The notes beneath the pieces are model-generated. The model was not told the DNA's origin. It worked only from the letters and a program-made list of their open reading frames with translations, and did not search any database. 64,000 nt of DNA from Sinomonas notoginsengisoli (GTDB lineage Bacteria; Actinomycetota; Actinomycetes; Actinomycetales; Micrococcaceae): contig NZ_JAIZDP010000002.1 in assembly GCF_021554725.1 (NCBI RefSeq), positions 1 through 64,000 of the forward strand, given 5' to 3'. Below are positions 15,284-24,322 of this stretch, one piece after another (the stretch's first letter is position 1; every line of letters begins with the position of its first letter). The position numbers and the translations under genes were made by a program.

Positions 15284-17017
15284 TTACTTCGCCGTGCCGG
15301 CGTCCGGAGCCATCGGGATCTTGACGCCGCGCTCGGCGGCGACCTCGATGGCGCGCTCGTAGCCGGCGTCGACGTGCCGGATCACGCCCATACCGGGATC
15401 GTTGGTGAGGAGGGCGGCGAGCTTTGCCGCGGCGAGCTCGGTGCCGTCTGCCACGGAGACCTGGCCGGCGTGGATCGAGCGACCGATCCCCACGCCTCCG
15501 CCGTGGTGGATCGAGACCCAGGTGGCGCCCGATGACGCGGCGGTGAGGGCGTTGAGGAGCGGCCAGTCCGCAATCGCGTCGGACCCGTCCTTCATGCCCT
15601 CGGTCTCCCGGTAGGGGGAGGCAACCGAGCCGGAGTCGAGGTGATCGCGGCCGATCACGATCGGCGCCTTGACCTTGCCCTCCGCGACCAACTGGTTGAA
15701 GAGGAGGCCAGCCTTGTGGCGTTCGCCGTAGCCGAGCCAGCAGATGCGTGCGGGGAGGCCCTCGAACTCGACGAACTCCTCGGCCGCGTCGATCCAGCGG
15801 TGCAGGTGCTCGTTCTCGGGGAACAGCTCCTTGAGGGCTTGGTCGGTGACCCGGATGTCCTCTGGATCGCCGGAGAGTGCCACCCAGCGGAAGGGCCCGA
15901 GGCCCTCGCAGAACAGGGGACGGATATACGCGGGCACGAACCCGAGGAAATCGAAGGCCCGGGCGTAGCCGCCCTTGCGGGCCTCGTCCCGGATCGAGTT
16001 ACCGTAGTCGAACACCTCGGCGCCCTCATCCTGGAACTCGACCATGGCTTGGACGTGCCGGGCCATGGCGTTCTGGGCCTTCTTCGTGAAGCCGTCCGGG
16101 TCCGACTCGGCCTCGTGGTGCCACTGGTCGACCGTGTACTCGGTGGGCAGGTAGCTGAGCGGATCGTGCGCGGAGGTCTGGTCCGTGACGATGTCCACGG
16201 TGAGCTCGCCGGCGCGGTGGCGGCGCAGGATCTCGGGGAAGACCTCTGCAGCGTTGCCCACGAAGCCGACGGAGAGCGCCCGGCCCTCGGCCTTCGCGGC
16301 GACGACCCTCGCGAGGGCGGCGTCGAGGTCCGTCTCGACCTCGTCGAGGTACCGCTTGCCCGCGCGGCGGCGGAGGCGTGCCTCGTCAACGTCGACGATG
16401 AGGACAGCGCCGCCGTTGAGCGTCACCGCGAGCGGCTGCGCGCCGCCCATTCCGCCGCATCCGCCAGTGAGCGTCAGGGTGCCCTTGAGGCTGCCGTTGA
16501 ACCGCTTTTGGGCAACGGCCGCGAACGTCTCGTACGTGCCCTGAAGGATCCCCTGCGTGCCGATGTAGATCCACGAGCCGGCCGTCATCTGCCCGTACAT
16601 CATGAGGCCCTCGGCCTCAAGTCGGCGGAACTCGGGCCAGTTCGCCCAATCGCCCACGAGGTTCGAGTTGGCGATCAGCACGCGTGGGGCCCACGTGTTG
16701 GTGCGGAAGACGCCCACCGGCTTGCCGGACTGCACGAGGAGCGTCTCGTCGTCGTCCATGTCCTTCAGGGTCGCGATGATCGCGTCGAACGCCTTCCACG
16801 ACCGCGCGGCACGGCCCGTGCCGCCGTAGACCACGAGCTCGTCGGGCCGCTCGGCCACCTCGGGATCGAGGTTGTTCATGAGCATGCGCATCGGCGCCTC
16901 GGTCTGCCAGGACTTGGCCGTGATCTCCGTGCCCCGCGGGGCCCGGACCGGGCGGGCGCCGGTGGTGAAGTCGGCTTTGTGAGCCGGGGCCGTATGGGTC
17001 GGATCGGTGGTGGTCAT
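15284..17017 (-). CDS. hutU: Urocanate hydratase
   Basis: This 577-residue enzyme would turn urocanate into imidazolonepropionate using tightly bound NAD+ as an electrophile. The length and the glycine-rich NAD motif [15 protein letters not shown] fit the family, as do [20 protein letters not shown], the QTSAHDP loop and the C-terminal [15 protein letters not shown]. The start at MTTTDPTH is preceded by CAGGAGG, and the 20 codons upstream lack coding character. It is the first gene of the hutUH operon. The enzyme for the next step, imidazolonepropionase (HutI), is not in the window. Confidence 0.95.
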   Translation of the reverse strand: MTTTDPTHTAPAHKADFTTGARPVRAPRGTEITAKSWQTEAPMRMLMNNLDPEVAERPDELVVYGGTGRAARSWKAFDAIIATLKDMDDDETLLVQSGKPVGVFRTNTWAPRVLIANSNLVGDWANWPEFRRLEAEGLMMYGQMTAGSWIYIGTQGILQGTYETFAAVAQKRFNGSLKGTLTLTGGCGGMGGAQPLAVTLNGGAVLIVDVDEARLRRRAGKRYLDEVETDLDAALARVVAAKAEGRALSVGFVGNAAEVFPEILRRHRAGELTVDIVTDQTSAHDPLSYLPTEYTVDQWHHEAESDPDGFTKKAQNAMARHVQAMVEFQDEGAEVFDYGNSIRDEARKGGYARAFDFLGFVPAYIRPLFCEGLGPFRWVALSGDPEDIRVTDQALKELFPENEHLHRWIDAAEEFVEFEGLPARICWLGYGERHKAGLLFNQLVAEGKVKAPIVIGRDHLDSGSVASPYRETEGMKDGSDAIADWPLLNALTAASSGATWVSIHHGGGVGIGRSIHAGQVSVADGTELAAAKLAALLTNDPGMGVIRHVDAGYERAIEVAAERGVKIPMAPDAGTAK

Positions 17018-17230
17018 CGTGACCTCCTGCATGGTGATGTGCGGGCGCTGTCTGTTGGGCCGAATGGCCCTCTGCATCTATGACACCGCGCCAAGGCGGA
17101 CCGAAACAGTGCGTTCGGGAGGCTCATGTCTGGAGCTCCAGACTCATCGCATCGCTCGCCGCCCGATGGTCACTCGTCACTGACGGTCGCGGGGCTCCGA
17201 CGCCCCGCGGCGGCTCATGTCGGCCGCGCC

Positions 17231-17707
17231 TCAGTCCCCGATGAGCCGCTTCCCGTACGTGACAACCTCGTCCTCCCGGTACCCCAGCTCCGTGTAGAAG
17301 CCGTGAGCCCCGTCATTGCCGCGGCGGACCATGAGCATGATCTTGGGGCACCCGAGCGCTGTGAGCCGAGCCTCCGCCTCGGCCAGGAGAGCGCGGCCGA
17401 TCCCCTCGCCCTGCCTCTCGGGCACGACTGCGAGGTAGTACACCCAGCCCCGATGTCCGTCGTAGCCGGCCATCACCGTGCCCACCACCTTGCTGGCAGC
17501 CGCCTCTTCGCCGCGCACGCCCTCGCCGTGCACCCGGTCGCCGCCGTCCGGGAGGCCAGACTCCGCGACGACGAACAGGTCGGGCCACGTGGCCATCGCG
17601 CGGTCGATGTCCTTGCCCGGATCGTTCCACGGACGGGTGAGGCCCACCGCGTGCGACAACGCGATCACGATGTCGCGTTCGGCCTCGGAGAATTGCCGCA
17701 GGATCAT
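17231..17707 (-). CDS. GNAT family N-acetyltransferase (YpeA-like)
   Basis: This is a 158-residue single-domain GNAT enzyme. Motif A is VYYLAVVPERQGEGIGRALL, with the Q/R-x-x-G-x-G/A loop that grips the acetyl-CoA pyrophosphate; motif B ends GAHGFYTELGYREDE with the usual Tyr. An early W-N-D-P segment and the length resemble YpeA-type acetyltransferases of unknown substrate. It lies 200 bases upstream of hutU on the same strand, without overlap, and no functional link is visible. Confidence 0.8.
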   Translation of the reverse strand: MILRQFSEAERDIVIALSHAVGLTRPWNDPGKDIDRAMATWPDLFVVAESGLPDGGDRVHGEGVRGEEAAASKVVGTVMAGYDGHRGWVYYLAVVPERQGEGIGRALLAEAEARLTALGCPKIMLMVRRGNDGAHGFYTELGYREDEVVTYGKRLIGD

Positions 17708-17765
17708 GAAGTCACGCTACTGCACCACCATGAGACGCCGGTCTCTAGTGACCAGCCTTCCACCC

Positions 17766-19163
17766 CTACTTGACGCAGGGGACACTGCCGCCTTGGAGTG
17801 CACCCTGCCAGTCGGTGTAGGTGCTCGGGCTCGGCGCAGAGCTCGCCGACGCACTCTCGCCGGCCCCCGCGGACGACGGCGCGTCCCCACCCCCGGAGCC
17901 CGTCTCGCCGCCCGTGGTGCCCGCCACTGGATCGGTCGCCCCTGGCTGCGCCTGGCCGGAGGATGCTTCCGACCCCGGCGAGGTCGAAGCGGCGGTGGGG
18001 GACGGCGTCGTCGTGCGTTGGGGCTGCGGCGCGAGAAGGTCGCGGACGATGCCCTGCACCTGCTCAACGTCGACGACATTGACCGACGCGCCGTCGGGCG
18101 CAGTCCCGAAGCGCACGATTGGCAACGTGGTGAAGGAGACGTTCCCGCCGGTGAGGGAGCTGGCCTGCTGGGCGAGCATGAGCAGGTCGAGGTCGCGGTC
18201 CACGGCCATGTTCTTGCTCACCGCGTCCAGCACGGACTCCATCCGCGGGAGGTTCGTTAACGTTCCGGCCTGCTTGAGCTGATGCAGCACGGAGACAATG
18301 AACGCCTGTTGGCGGCGTGTGCGGTCGAGGTCATTGAAGTCGTACGTGGGGTCGGAGGTATCTCGGCGCTGGCGAACGAATGCCATGGCCTGCTGCGCAT
18401 TGATCTGCTGCACCCCGGCCTTGAAGTCAGCTCCCGAGAACGTGTCCTGGGTGGCGTGGTTGACGCACACGGTGATGGGCTGGATCGCGAGGGCCACTTG
18501 GTAGAACGCCACCATGGTGACCTCGACGAAATGGTCGATCCTGACGCCTCCGAGGAACTTGGACACCGTGGCGATCTGTGCCGCGCGCCCAGCGTCGCGG
18601 GCCGCTTGATAGTCGTACGGTTTACCCTGCTCCTGGCGAGCCGCCTCCTCGATCGCGAACCCGTAGCTGTATGCCTCCTTGATCTTGGTCTTGAACCCGG
18701 CACCGGAGAATCCGGCGGTCTTGACGTAGTCATCGCGCGGGATGGAGATCGCCGTGGAGCGTGAGCCGTCCGCAGGGACGTGCACGAGCATGAGGACGTT
18801 CGCGTTGTAGAACCCTGCCGAGTCGTCGCCGGCGTGGAGAGCGTCCTGGATGTCCTGCGGGAGCGGCTGGCCATTCTCGTCGAGTCTCGAGTCGAGGCCC
18901 ATGATGAGGATGTTGGTGTCCTTGGACAGCTTCGGCACAGAGGATGACGGCGATGCGCTGGGAGTCTCGTCGGCCATGCCGCGCGCCAGGGCGTCGGAGC
19001 GATGCACATTGGCGTTGAACCGCGAGGCCACCTGGGCCACATAGGCGGTGGCGCCCGCGCTGACGAGCAGGACGACAACTGCCGCAGCGAGGAGGGCCTT
19101 CGTCCACCTGTGTCGGGGCAGTCGGATCCATCGGACCGCCCTCCGCCAACCCTCACCCGCCAC
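17766..19163 (-). CDS. LytR-CpsA-Psr (LCP) family glycopolymer ligase
   Basis: This 465-residue membrane-anchored protein would act outside the cell, attaching wall teichoic acid-type or arabinogalactan-type polymers to peptidoglycan. After a basic N-terminus comes one helix (ALLAAAVVVLLVSAGATA), then the LCP domain from about residue 80: NILIMGLDSR, TAISIPRDDYV with the catalytic-site Asp and Arg residues, and later RQRRDTSDPTYDFNDLDRTRRQQ. A Ser/Thr/Pro/Gly-rich tail of about 80 residues ends in GGSVPCVK. The start is taken as GTG after AAGGGG, giving a normal cytoplasmic stub; the frame extends upstream without an equally good start. Confidence 0.85.
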   Translation of the reverse strand: MAGEGWRRAVRWIRLPRHRWTKALLAAAVVVLLVSAGATAYVAQVASRFNANVHRSDALARGMADETPSASPSSSVPKLSKDTNILIMGLDSRLDENGQPLPQDIQDALHAGDDSAGFYNANVLMLVHVPADGSRSTAISIPRDDYVKTAGFSGAGFKTKIKEAYSYGFAIEEAARQEQGKPYDYQAARDAGRAAQIATVSKFLGGVRIDHFVEVTMVAFYQVALAIQPITVCVNHATQDTFSGADFKAGVQQINAQQAMAFVRQRRDTSDPTYDFNDLDRTRRQQAFIVSVLHQLKQAGTLTNLPRMESVLDAVSKNMAVDRDLDLLMLAQQASSLTGGNVSFTTLPIVRFGTAPDGASVNVVDVEQVQGIVRDLLAPQPQRTTTPSPTAASTSPGSEASSGQAQPGATDPVAGTTGGETGSGGGDAPSSAGAGESASASSAPSPSTYTDWQGALQGGSVPCVK

Positions 19164-19287
19164 GCATGCCCCCTTACGCAGGATGCCCGCCGGCAAGGAC
19201 CACGCGACAGCACCAACAGACGCCGCATGGAGGCATCGATGTGATCCACACCATACGTCACGCACCGCTCGAGCGCACTTCTGGGGT

Positions 19288-20085
19288 TCAGCCTCGGCCG
19301 TAGATCCTTGCCGCCAGCTCGCCGGCCACCTTGGCCACCCGCTGCGCGAGTTCCTCCCGGCGCTGGGCAGGCACGCACTCGGACTCGAAGGTGACGGCCA
19401 CGGCGGCGGCGGGCCAGCCGGTGTGGTCGCGCACGGCGGCGGCAACCGAGGCGAGTCCGGGCGTGACCTCGCCGGCCTCGGTCGCATAGCCCCGCTGGCG
19501 CACCCGGTCGAGCTCGGACTGCAGTGCCGAGTAGGAGCGGATCTGCTCGCCCTCGTCAGTGCGGGAGGAGAAGGCCGCCGTGTTGGGGTAGAGCGCCCGG
19601 ACCTGCGATTTCGGGAGCGCGGCCAGGACGGCCCGGCCGCTCGCGGTGAGGTGGCTCGGGAGCCGCACGCCCACGTCCGTCACGAGCGAGGGGCGGTTCT
19701 TGGCACGCTCCTCGACGATATACAGCACATCGCGGCCGTGCAGCACTGCGAGGTGGGCGCTCTCGCCCAGCGCGTCGACGAGCGCGGCAAGCACCGGCCG
19801 GCCCAGGCGGGAGAGCGGCTCCTGCCGGGAGTAGGCGCTCGAGAGCTCGAACGCCCCGATCCCGAGCCCGTACCGCTGTTCCTCGGCGAGATGCATCACG
19901 AAGCCGTTCTCCTCCATCACCGCGAGCAGGTGGTACACCGTGGATCGCGGCAGTCCGAGCTGCGTCGCGATGGCCGACGCCGGCTGTGGGCCGCGACGCG
20001 AGGCCAGCAGCCGGAGGATGCGCAGCGTGCTCTCGGCGGCGGGAACCTTGGACTTCTCGCGCGCCTCACTGGGGGCCACGGCCAT
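19288..20085 (-). CDS. IclR family transcriptional regulator
   Basis: This 265-residue regulator has an N-terminal winged helix at about residues 15-75 (TLRILRLLASRRGPQPASAI, then LPRSTVYHLLAVMEENGFV) and an IclR effector domain from about 85 onward (GRDVLYIVEE, LPSHLTASGRAVLAALP, then AAAVRDHTGWPAAAVAV). The ATG follows AGAAGGAGT. IclR proteins control catabolic operons for small acids or amino acids. Two candidate targets lie nearby: the hutUH operon downstream on the same strand and the MHS transporter-SDR pair upstream. The sequence alone does not decide between them. Confidence 0.88.
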   Translation of the reverse strand: MAVAPSEAREKSKVPAAESTLRILRLLASRRGPQPASAIATQLGLPRSTVYHLLAVMEENGFVMHLAEEQRYGLGIGAFELSSAYSRQEPLSRLGRPVLAALVDALGESAHLAVLHGRDVLYIVEERAKNRPSLVTDVGVRLPSHLTASGRAVLAALPKSQVRALYPNTAAFSSRTDEGEQIRSYSALQSELDRVRQRGYATEAGEVTPGLASVAAAVRDHTGWPAAAVAVTFESECVPAQRREELAQRVAKVAGELAARIYGRG

Positions 20086-20163
20086 CGAGGGACTCCTTCT
20101 GCTTCTCTGCCTGTTCCTCTGACTGCGGCACCATCTGTGATACCGGACCACCACCAGTGTGGC

Positions 20164-20199
20164 GCGTACGACGGCGCGTGCGCATCCGCCGTCGTACGC
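20164..20199. terminator. 13-bp hairpin upstream of the IclR gene
   Basis: GCGTACGACGGCG and its exact complement are separated by 10 bases. It lies about 80 bases upstream of the IclR start, so it may end transcription from the SDR operon together with the hairpin at 20236, or be part of the regulator's leader. Confidence 0.45.
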
Positions 20200-20235
20200 C
20201 TACTGTCCGCGGTACCAGACACCGGCCAGATACTA

Positions 20236-20267
20236 CGGAGCGCCGGGGTCGAAACCCCGGCGCTCCG
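20236..20267 (-). terminator. Terminator of the MHS transporter-SDR operon
   Basis: CGGAGCGCCGGGGT and its perfect complement (14 bp) flank a 4-base loop, starting 14 bases past the stop of the SDR gene on the minus strand. This is the strongest hairpin in the interval and the natural end of the two-gene operon. Confidence 0.75.
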
Positions 20268-20280
20268 ATCACTCACGCAC

Positions 20281-21024
20281 TTACCGGGCCGACCAGCCGC
20301 CGTCCATCGTGTAGCTCGCGCCGGTGACCATCGCGGCGTCGTCCGAGGCGAGCCAGCAGGCCAGCGAGGCGACCTCCCTCGGCTCGACGAGCCGCTTGAT
20401 GGCCATCTCGGTGAGCATGACCTTCTCGAGGACCTCGGACTCGGGGATGCCATGCGTGGCGGCCTGGTCCTTGATCTGCGCCTCCACGAGGGCGGTGCGG
20501 ACATAGCCGGGGTTGATGCAGTTCGAGGTCACCCCATGGGGAGCACCCTCGAGCGCCGTGACCTTCGAGAGGCCCTCGAGCGCGTGCTTCGCGGTCACGT
20601 AGGCACTCTTGAAGGCCGAGGCACGGAGGCCATGGGCCGAGCTAAGGTTCACGACTCGGCCCCAGCCCGTCTCGTACATATGCGGCAGCGCGGCGCGGAC
20701 CAGGAGGAACGGCGCCTCGACCATGAGCCGCTGGATCCGCCGGAAGGCCTCGGGATCGAATTCCTCGATCGGGGCAACCTTCTGGATGCCGGCGTTGTTC
20801 ACCAGGACGTCGCAGTCGAGGCGCAGCGTCTCCAGCGGCGTCGTGTCGAGGAGGTCCACGGCCCACGCGCTTCCGTTGATCTCGGAGGCCAGCTTCTCCG
20901 CGGCATCGCCGTCGAGGTCCGCGACCACCACGTGGGCGCCCTTCTCTGCAAGCCCCCGTGCGATGGCAGCCCCGATGCCTGCGGCGCCTCCCGTGACGAG
21001 CGCCTTGCGCCCCTCGAGGCTCAT
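20281..21024 (-). CDS. SDR family dehydrogenase, 3-hydroxybutyrate dehydrogenase-like
   Basis: This 247-residue classical short-chain dehydrogenase has the nucleotide loop TGGAAGIGAAIA, VNNAGIQ, the catalytic Ser in NLSSAHGL and YVTAKH (Tyr and Lys). The sequence HGLRASAFKSAYVTAKHALEG and the later NPGYVRTALVEAQI with a long mobile loop closely resemble D-3-hydroxybutyrate dehydrogenases (BdhA), which interconvert 3-hydroxybutyrate and acetoacetate with NAD+. The start overlaps the transporter stop by four bases (ATGA), so the two are translationally coupled; the pairing suggests uptake and oxidation of a hydroxy acid. Other SDR substrates cannot be excluded. Confidence 0.82.
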   Translation of the reverse strand: MSLEGRKALVTGGAAGIGAAIARGLAEKGAHVVVADLDGDAAEKLASEINGSAWAVDLLDTTPLETLRLDCDVLVNNAGIQKVAPIEEFDPEAFRRIQRLMVEAPFLLVRAALPHMYETGWGRVVNLSSAHGLRASAFKSAYVTAKHALEGLSKVTALEGAPHGVTSNCINPGYVRTALVEAQIKDQAATHGIPESEVLEKVMLTEMAIKRLVEPREVASLACWLASDDAAMVTGASYTMDGGWSAR

Positions 21025-22397
21025 GCGCGGGCCTCGGCTTCGGAGGCAGTTCCCTGGACGCGGGCCGCGTCGGCGGCGTCAAGGTCGTGGAGCGAGGCAC
21101 CCTTGGTCTCGCGCATCGCGAGCACTGCCACGAGGGTGACCACGCCGGCGGCGGCGAGGTAGACCGCTGTGGGCCACCACGAGCCCGTGGCCTTGAGCCA
21201 CTCGGTCGCGAAGACCGGCGCGAGGGACCCGGCGACGATCGATGTGACCTGATAGGCGATCGAAACACCGGAGTACCGCATGCGGGTGGGGAACATCTCG
21301 GCCATGATGGCCGGCTGGCCCGAGTACATGAGCCCATGGAACACGAGGCCCACGATGATGGTCAACAGGATCACGAAGACGTTCTGCGTGCCGAAGGCCG
21401 GGAAGGCCCAGAAGCCCCACGTGCCGCCCAGGATTGCGCCGGCGAGGTAGACGGGCCTGCGGCCGACCCGGTCGGCGAACCGGCCGATCACCGGAATGAT
21501 CGAGAAGTGGAAGATGTGGGCGATCGCGATGACTCCGAGGATGGAGCCGGTGTTCATCTTCAGGCCGGTGCCGAGGTACACAATCGAGAACGTGACCACG
21601 AGGTAGTACAGGATGTTCTCCGCGAACCGCAGGCCCATGCCCACGAGGACGCCCCGGGGGTAGCGCTTGAGGACCTCGAACACGCCGTAGCCCGCGGCCT
21701 TCTCGGTCTCCAGCTCCGCCTTGGCGGCCTTGAAGATCGGGGCTTCGTCGATCTTGGTGCGGATCACGTAGCCCACGACCACGACAACGGCCGAGAGCCA
21801 GAAGGCAACGCGCCAGCCCCACGCGAGGAAGGCGTCGGCGGAGAGGGCAGTCGTCATGAGCCACAGGACTGCAGTCGCCAGGACGTTGCCCAGCGGCACG
21901 GCCGCCTGCGGCCATGACGCCCAGAAGGCGCGCTCGCGGTCCGGGGCATGCTCCGCCACGAGGAGTACCGCGCCGCCCCACTCGCCGCCGAGCGCGAGGC
22001 CCTGGACGAAGCGGAGGACGACCAAGAGGATCGGCGCCCAGACACCGATCTGGGCGTAGGTCGGGAGGCAGCCCATGAGCACTGTGGCAACGCCGATGAG
22101 CATGATGGTGATCTGGAGCGTCTGCTTGCGCCCGATCCGGTCGCCGATCTGCCCGAACACGATGCCGCCGAGCGGGCGCGCGATGAAGCCCACGGCGTAG
22201 GTGAGGAATGCGGCGATGATCGCGTCGTACTCGTTGCCCATCTTGGGCAGCAGGATCTTGTTGAACACGATCGTGGACGCTGTCGCGTAGAGGAAGAAGT
22301 CGTACCACTCGACCACCGTGCCCGCCATCGAGGCGGACACGATCTTCTTGAGCAGTGAGGTGTCGGTGCTGCCGGCGGAGCGCTGGTTCACGCTCAT
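21021..22397 (-). CDS. MHS-family MFS transporter (metabolite:H+ symporter)
   Basis: This 458-residue MFS protein of the MHS branch (ShiA/KgtP/citrate-type symporters) has 12 helices. The diagnostic opening is MAGTVVEWYDFFLYATAS, the helix 2-3 loop GQIGDRIGRKQTL, then LGGEWGGAVLLVAEHAP and the mid-protein FADRVGRRPVYL. The start at MSVNQRS follows CAGGAGG. The gene heads a coupled pair with the 3-hydroxybutyrate dehydrogenase-like SDR, and a LysR regulator diverges from it, so the likely cargo is a small hydroxy acid such as 3-hydroxybutyrate. That substrate is inferred from context. Confidence 0.88.
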   Translation of the reverse strand: MSVNQRSAGSTDTSLLKKIVSASMAGTVVEWYDFFLYATASTIVFNKILLPKMGNEYDAIIAAFLTYAVGFIARPLGGIVFGQIGDRIGRKQTLQITIMLIGVATVLMGCLPTYAQIGVWAPILLVVLRFVQGLALGGEWGGAVLLVAEHAPDRERAFWASWPQAAVPLGNVLATAVLWLMTTALSADAFLAWGWRVAFWLSAVVVVVGYVIRTKIDEAPIFKAAKAELETEKAAGYGVFEVLKRYPRGVLVGMGLRFAENILYYLVVTFSIVYLGTGLKMNTGSILGVIAIAHIFHFSIIPVIGRFADRVGRRPVYLAGAILGGTWGFWAFPAFGTQNVFVILLTIIVGLVFHGLMYSGQPAIMAEMFPTRMRYSGVSIAYQVTSIVAGSLAPVFATEWLKATGSWWPTAVYLAAAGVVTLVAVLAMRETKGASLHDLDAADAARVQGTASEAEARA

Positions 22398-22574
22398 GGA
22401 TGCCTCCTGGGTGTCGTCGCTGACACGGCTCACGAATCGAGCCTGGGGGGCGTCTACAGGGTATGACGCCAATCACATGTCCCGACGAGTATTCCCTGCG
22501 CAGCTCTGCGCGCTCAATGGCCAATCAGGCACCGGCTCTGTGCATATTTGCAGATTCACGCGTACCGTTACCCC

Positions 22575-23480
22575 ATGGCCCCGGCTCCTCCCTCACCCGA
22601 TCTCCTCCTCGTGCTCCTCGAGGTCTCGCGCTCGGGAAAATTCACGACAGCGGGCGACACTCTGGGCCTAAACCACACCACCGTGGCACGCAAGATTGCG
22701 GCCCTCGAGAAGGCCCTCGGGGGCCGAGTGCTGGCCCGCGCCGCGGGCGGCTGGGAACTCACGCCGCTCGGCGAGCGCGCTGCGGGCGTCGCGACCCAAG
22801 TGGCCGATGCGGTGGGAAGGCTGGGCCCCGGCGGGGAGGACCCGATCACCGGAGTGGTGCGCATGACGGCGACGGACGGCTTCAGCGCGTACATCGCATC
22901 TCCCGCTGTGGCCCGGCTTCGACACGAGCACCCAGGACTCACGGTAGAGCTCGTCACCGTGACCCGCCGGGCACTCCAGCAGCGTTCAGGAGTCGACATC
23001 GAGGTCGTCGTCGAGGGCCAGCCACAGGTCCACCGCGCCCATGCGGTCCGGCTCGGCGAGTACACGCTGGGGATGTATGCCTCCCGCGACTACCTCGCCC
23101 GGCACGGCGCGCCGCAGACTCCGGAGGAACTCGCGCGCCATGGCCTCGTGTACTTCGTCGACTCGATGCTCCAGATCGACGACCTCGACGCGCCCCGGCG
23201 CCTCGCCCCCGAGATGCGCGACGGCCTGACCTCGACCAACGTGTTCGTGCACGTCGAGGCGACTCGGGCCGGGGCCGGCATCGGCTTCCTGCCGTGCTTC
23301 GCCGCAGACCGGCACGAGGATCTGGTCCGGCTCCTGCCCGACTACTTCCGCGAGCAGCTTCCGTACTGGATGGTCCTCCGCGCGGACTCCTACCGGCAGC
23401 CCGCCGTGGCCGCGGTGGCCGAGGCGCTTCGCGCCCAGATGGAGATCGCACGGCCCATGCTGCTCGGGAAGGGCTCCTAA
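22575..23480 (+). CDS. LysR family transcriptional regulator
   Basis: This 301-residue regulator has an N-terminal winged helix at residues 7-65 (LLLVLLEVSRSGKFTTAGDTL, with NHTTVARKIAALEKALGG as recognition helix) and a LysR effector domain from about 90. It has no good ribosome site; the ATG may lie close to the transcription start. It diverges from the MHS transporter-SDR operon across a 178-base gap, the classic arrangement for a LysR activator that controls the neighbouring catabolic operon. The effector would then be the transported acid or its product. Confidence 0.87.
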   Translation: MAPAPPSPDLLLVLLEVSRSGKFTTAGDTLGLNHTTVARKIAALEKALGGRVLARAAGGWELTPLGERAAGVATQVADAVGRLGPGGEDPITGVVRMTATDGFSAYIASPAVARLRHEHPGLTVELVTVTRRALQQRSGVDIEVVVEGQPQVHRAHAVRLGEYTLGMYASRDYLARHGAPQTPEELARHGLVYFVDSMLQIDDLDAPRRLAPEMRDGLTSTNVFVHVEATRAGAGIGFLPCFAADRHEDLVRLLPDYFREQLPYWMVLRADSYRQPAVAAVAEALRAQMEIARPMLLGKGS

Positions 23481-24322
23481 GTCGCAGCAGCCGGCACAGC
23501 AGGGTCCCTGAGGGGTTCCGTCGCCCCGATCCACGTCCGGGTCTGGGAGTCGTCCCAGACCTGGGCAGGAAGTCCGCCACCCAGCAGCCGGCGGCGGAGG
23601 GCAGGCGAGGCGACGATCGGCGTCATGCTCGCGGCCACGACGATGTTGCCGTAGCGGCGTCCCTTGAGCATCGCGTGGTCGGCCACAATCGCGACGTGCG
23701 GGAAGGCTTCCGCGATCGCCGCGGCCTCGATGCGGGCGGAGACGTGGTCCGGAGCGCTGCCGATATTGGCGACGAAGAGGCCACTCCCGTCGAGGAGGCG
23801 GGCGGAGGCCTGAATGAACTCGACGGTGGTCAGCGGCTCGGGGGTGCGGGAGCCGGCGAAGACGTCCCGGATCACGACGTCACGGGTTGCGGGGGTGAGC
23901 GACTCGGTGACCTCGCGAGCCTCCCCCACGCGGATGCGCAGAAGGGGCGCCTTGGGGAGGTCGAACCATTCGCGCACGTAGTCAGCGAGCTTCGCGTCGA
24001 GTTCGACGACGACTTGGCGGGCGTCGGGGAAGCGTGCCGCGAGGTATCGGGGCATCGAGCATCCGCCACCGCCCTGGTGGAGCACGCGGAGTCGGCCCGT
24101 GCGCTCCGGGTCGAATCGGTCCTCGACGAGCGCCACGATCCAGCGCATGTACTCGAAGTCGAGGCGCAGAGGTTCGCCGAGGACGATGTGGGAGCTTTGG
24201 ACGCCGTTGATCTTCAGGAGCCAGCCATCGGACGAGCTCCCATCCTGGATGAGCTCCGCGCTGCCTGTGCTGATGGGATAGAGCCCCTCAGTGGGGCCCT
24301 TCCCCGTCCCCCGCGCCATCAT
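23477..24322 (-). CDS. Spermidine synthase-like methyltransferase-fold protein
   Basis: This 281-residue protein has the spermidine-synthase (polyamine aminopropyltransferase) fold. An N-terminal beta part (LLKINGVQSSHIVLGEP) leads to LDFEYMRWIVAL, the cofactor loop VLHQGGGGCSMPRYLAARFP, the acidic strand VVVELDAKL and the substrate loop IRDVFAGSRTPEPLTTVEFI. True enzymes have a D-x-F/Y-D pair; here the loop reads R-D-V-F-A-G, so polyamine synthesis is doubtful. The start overlaps the stop of the upstream alcohol dehydrogenase by four bases, so the two are coupled; it converges with the LysR gene and overlaps its end by four bases. Confidence 0.75.
   Translation of the reverse strand: MMARGTGKGPTEGLYPISTGSAELIQDGSSSDGWLLKINGVQSSHIVLGEPLRLDFEYMRWIVALVEDRFDPERTGRLRVLHQGGGGCSMPRYLAARFPDARQVVVELDAKLADYVREWFDLPKAPLLRIRVGEAREVTESLTPATRDVVIRDVFAGSRTPEPLTTVEFIQASARLLDGSGLFVANIGSAPDHVSARIEAAAIAEAFPHVAIVADHAMLKGRRYGNIVVAASMTPIVASPALRRRLLGGGLPAQVWDDSQTRTWIGATEPLRDPAVPAAAT

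Noticed and set aside
15641-17083. A 480-codon plus-strand frame opposite hutU
   Set aside because: Antisense shadow of hutU; composition is Leu/Val/Glu/Arg-rich without motifs.
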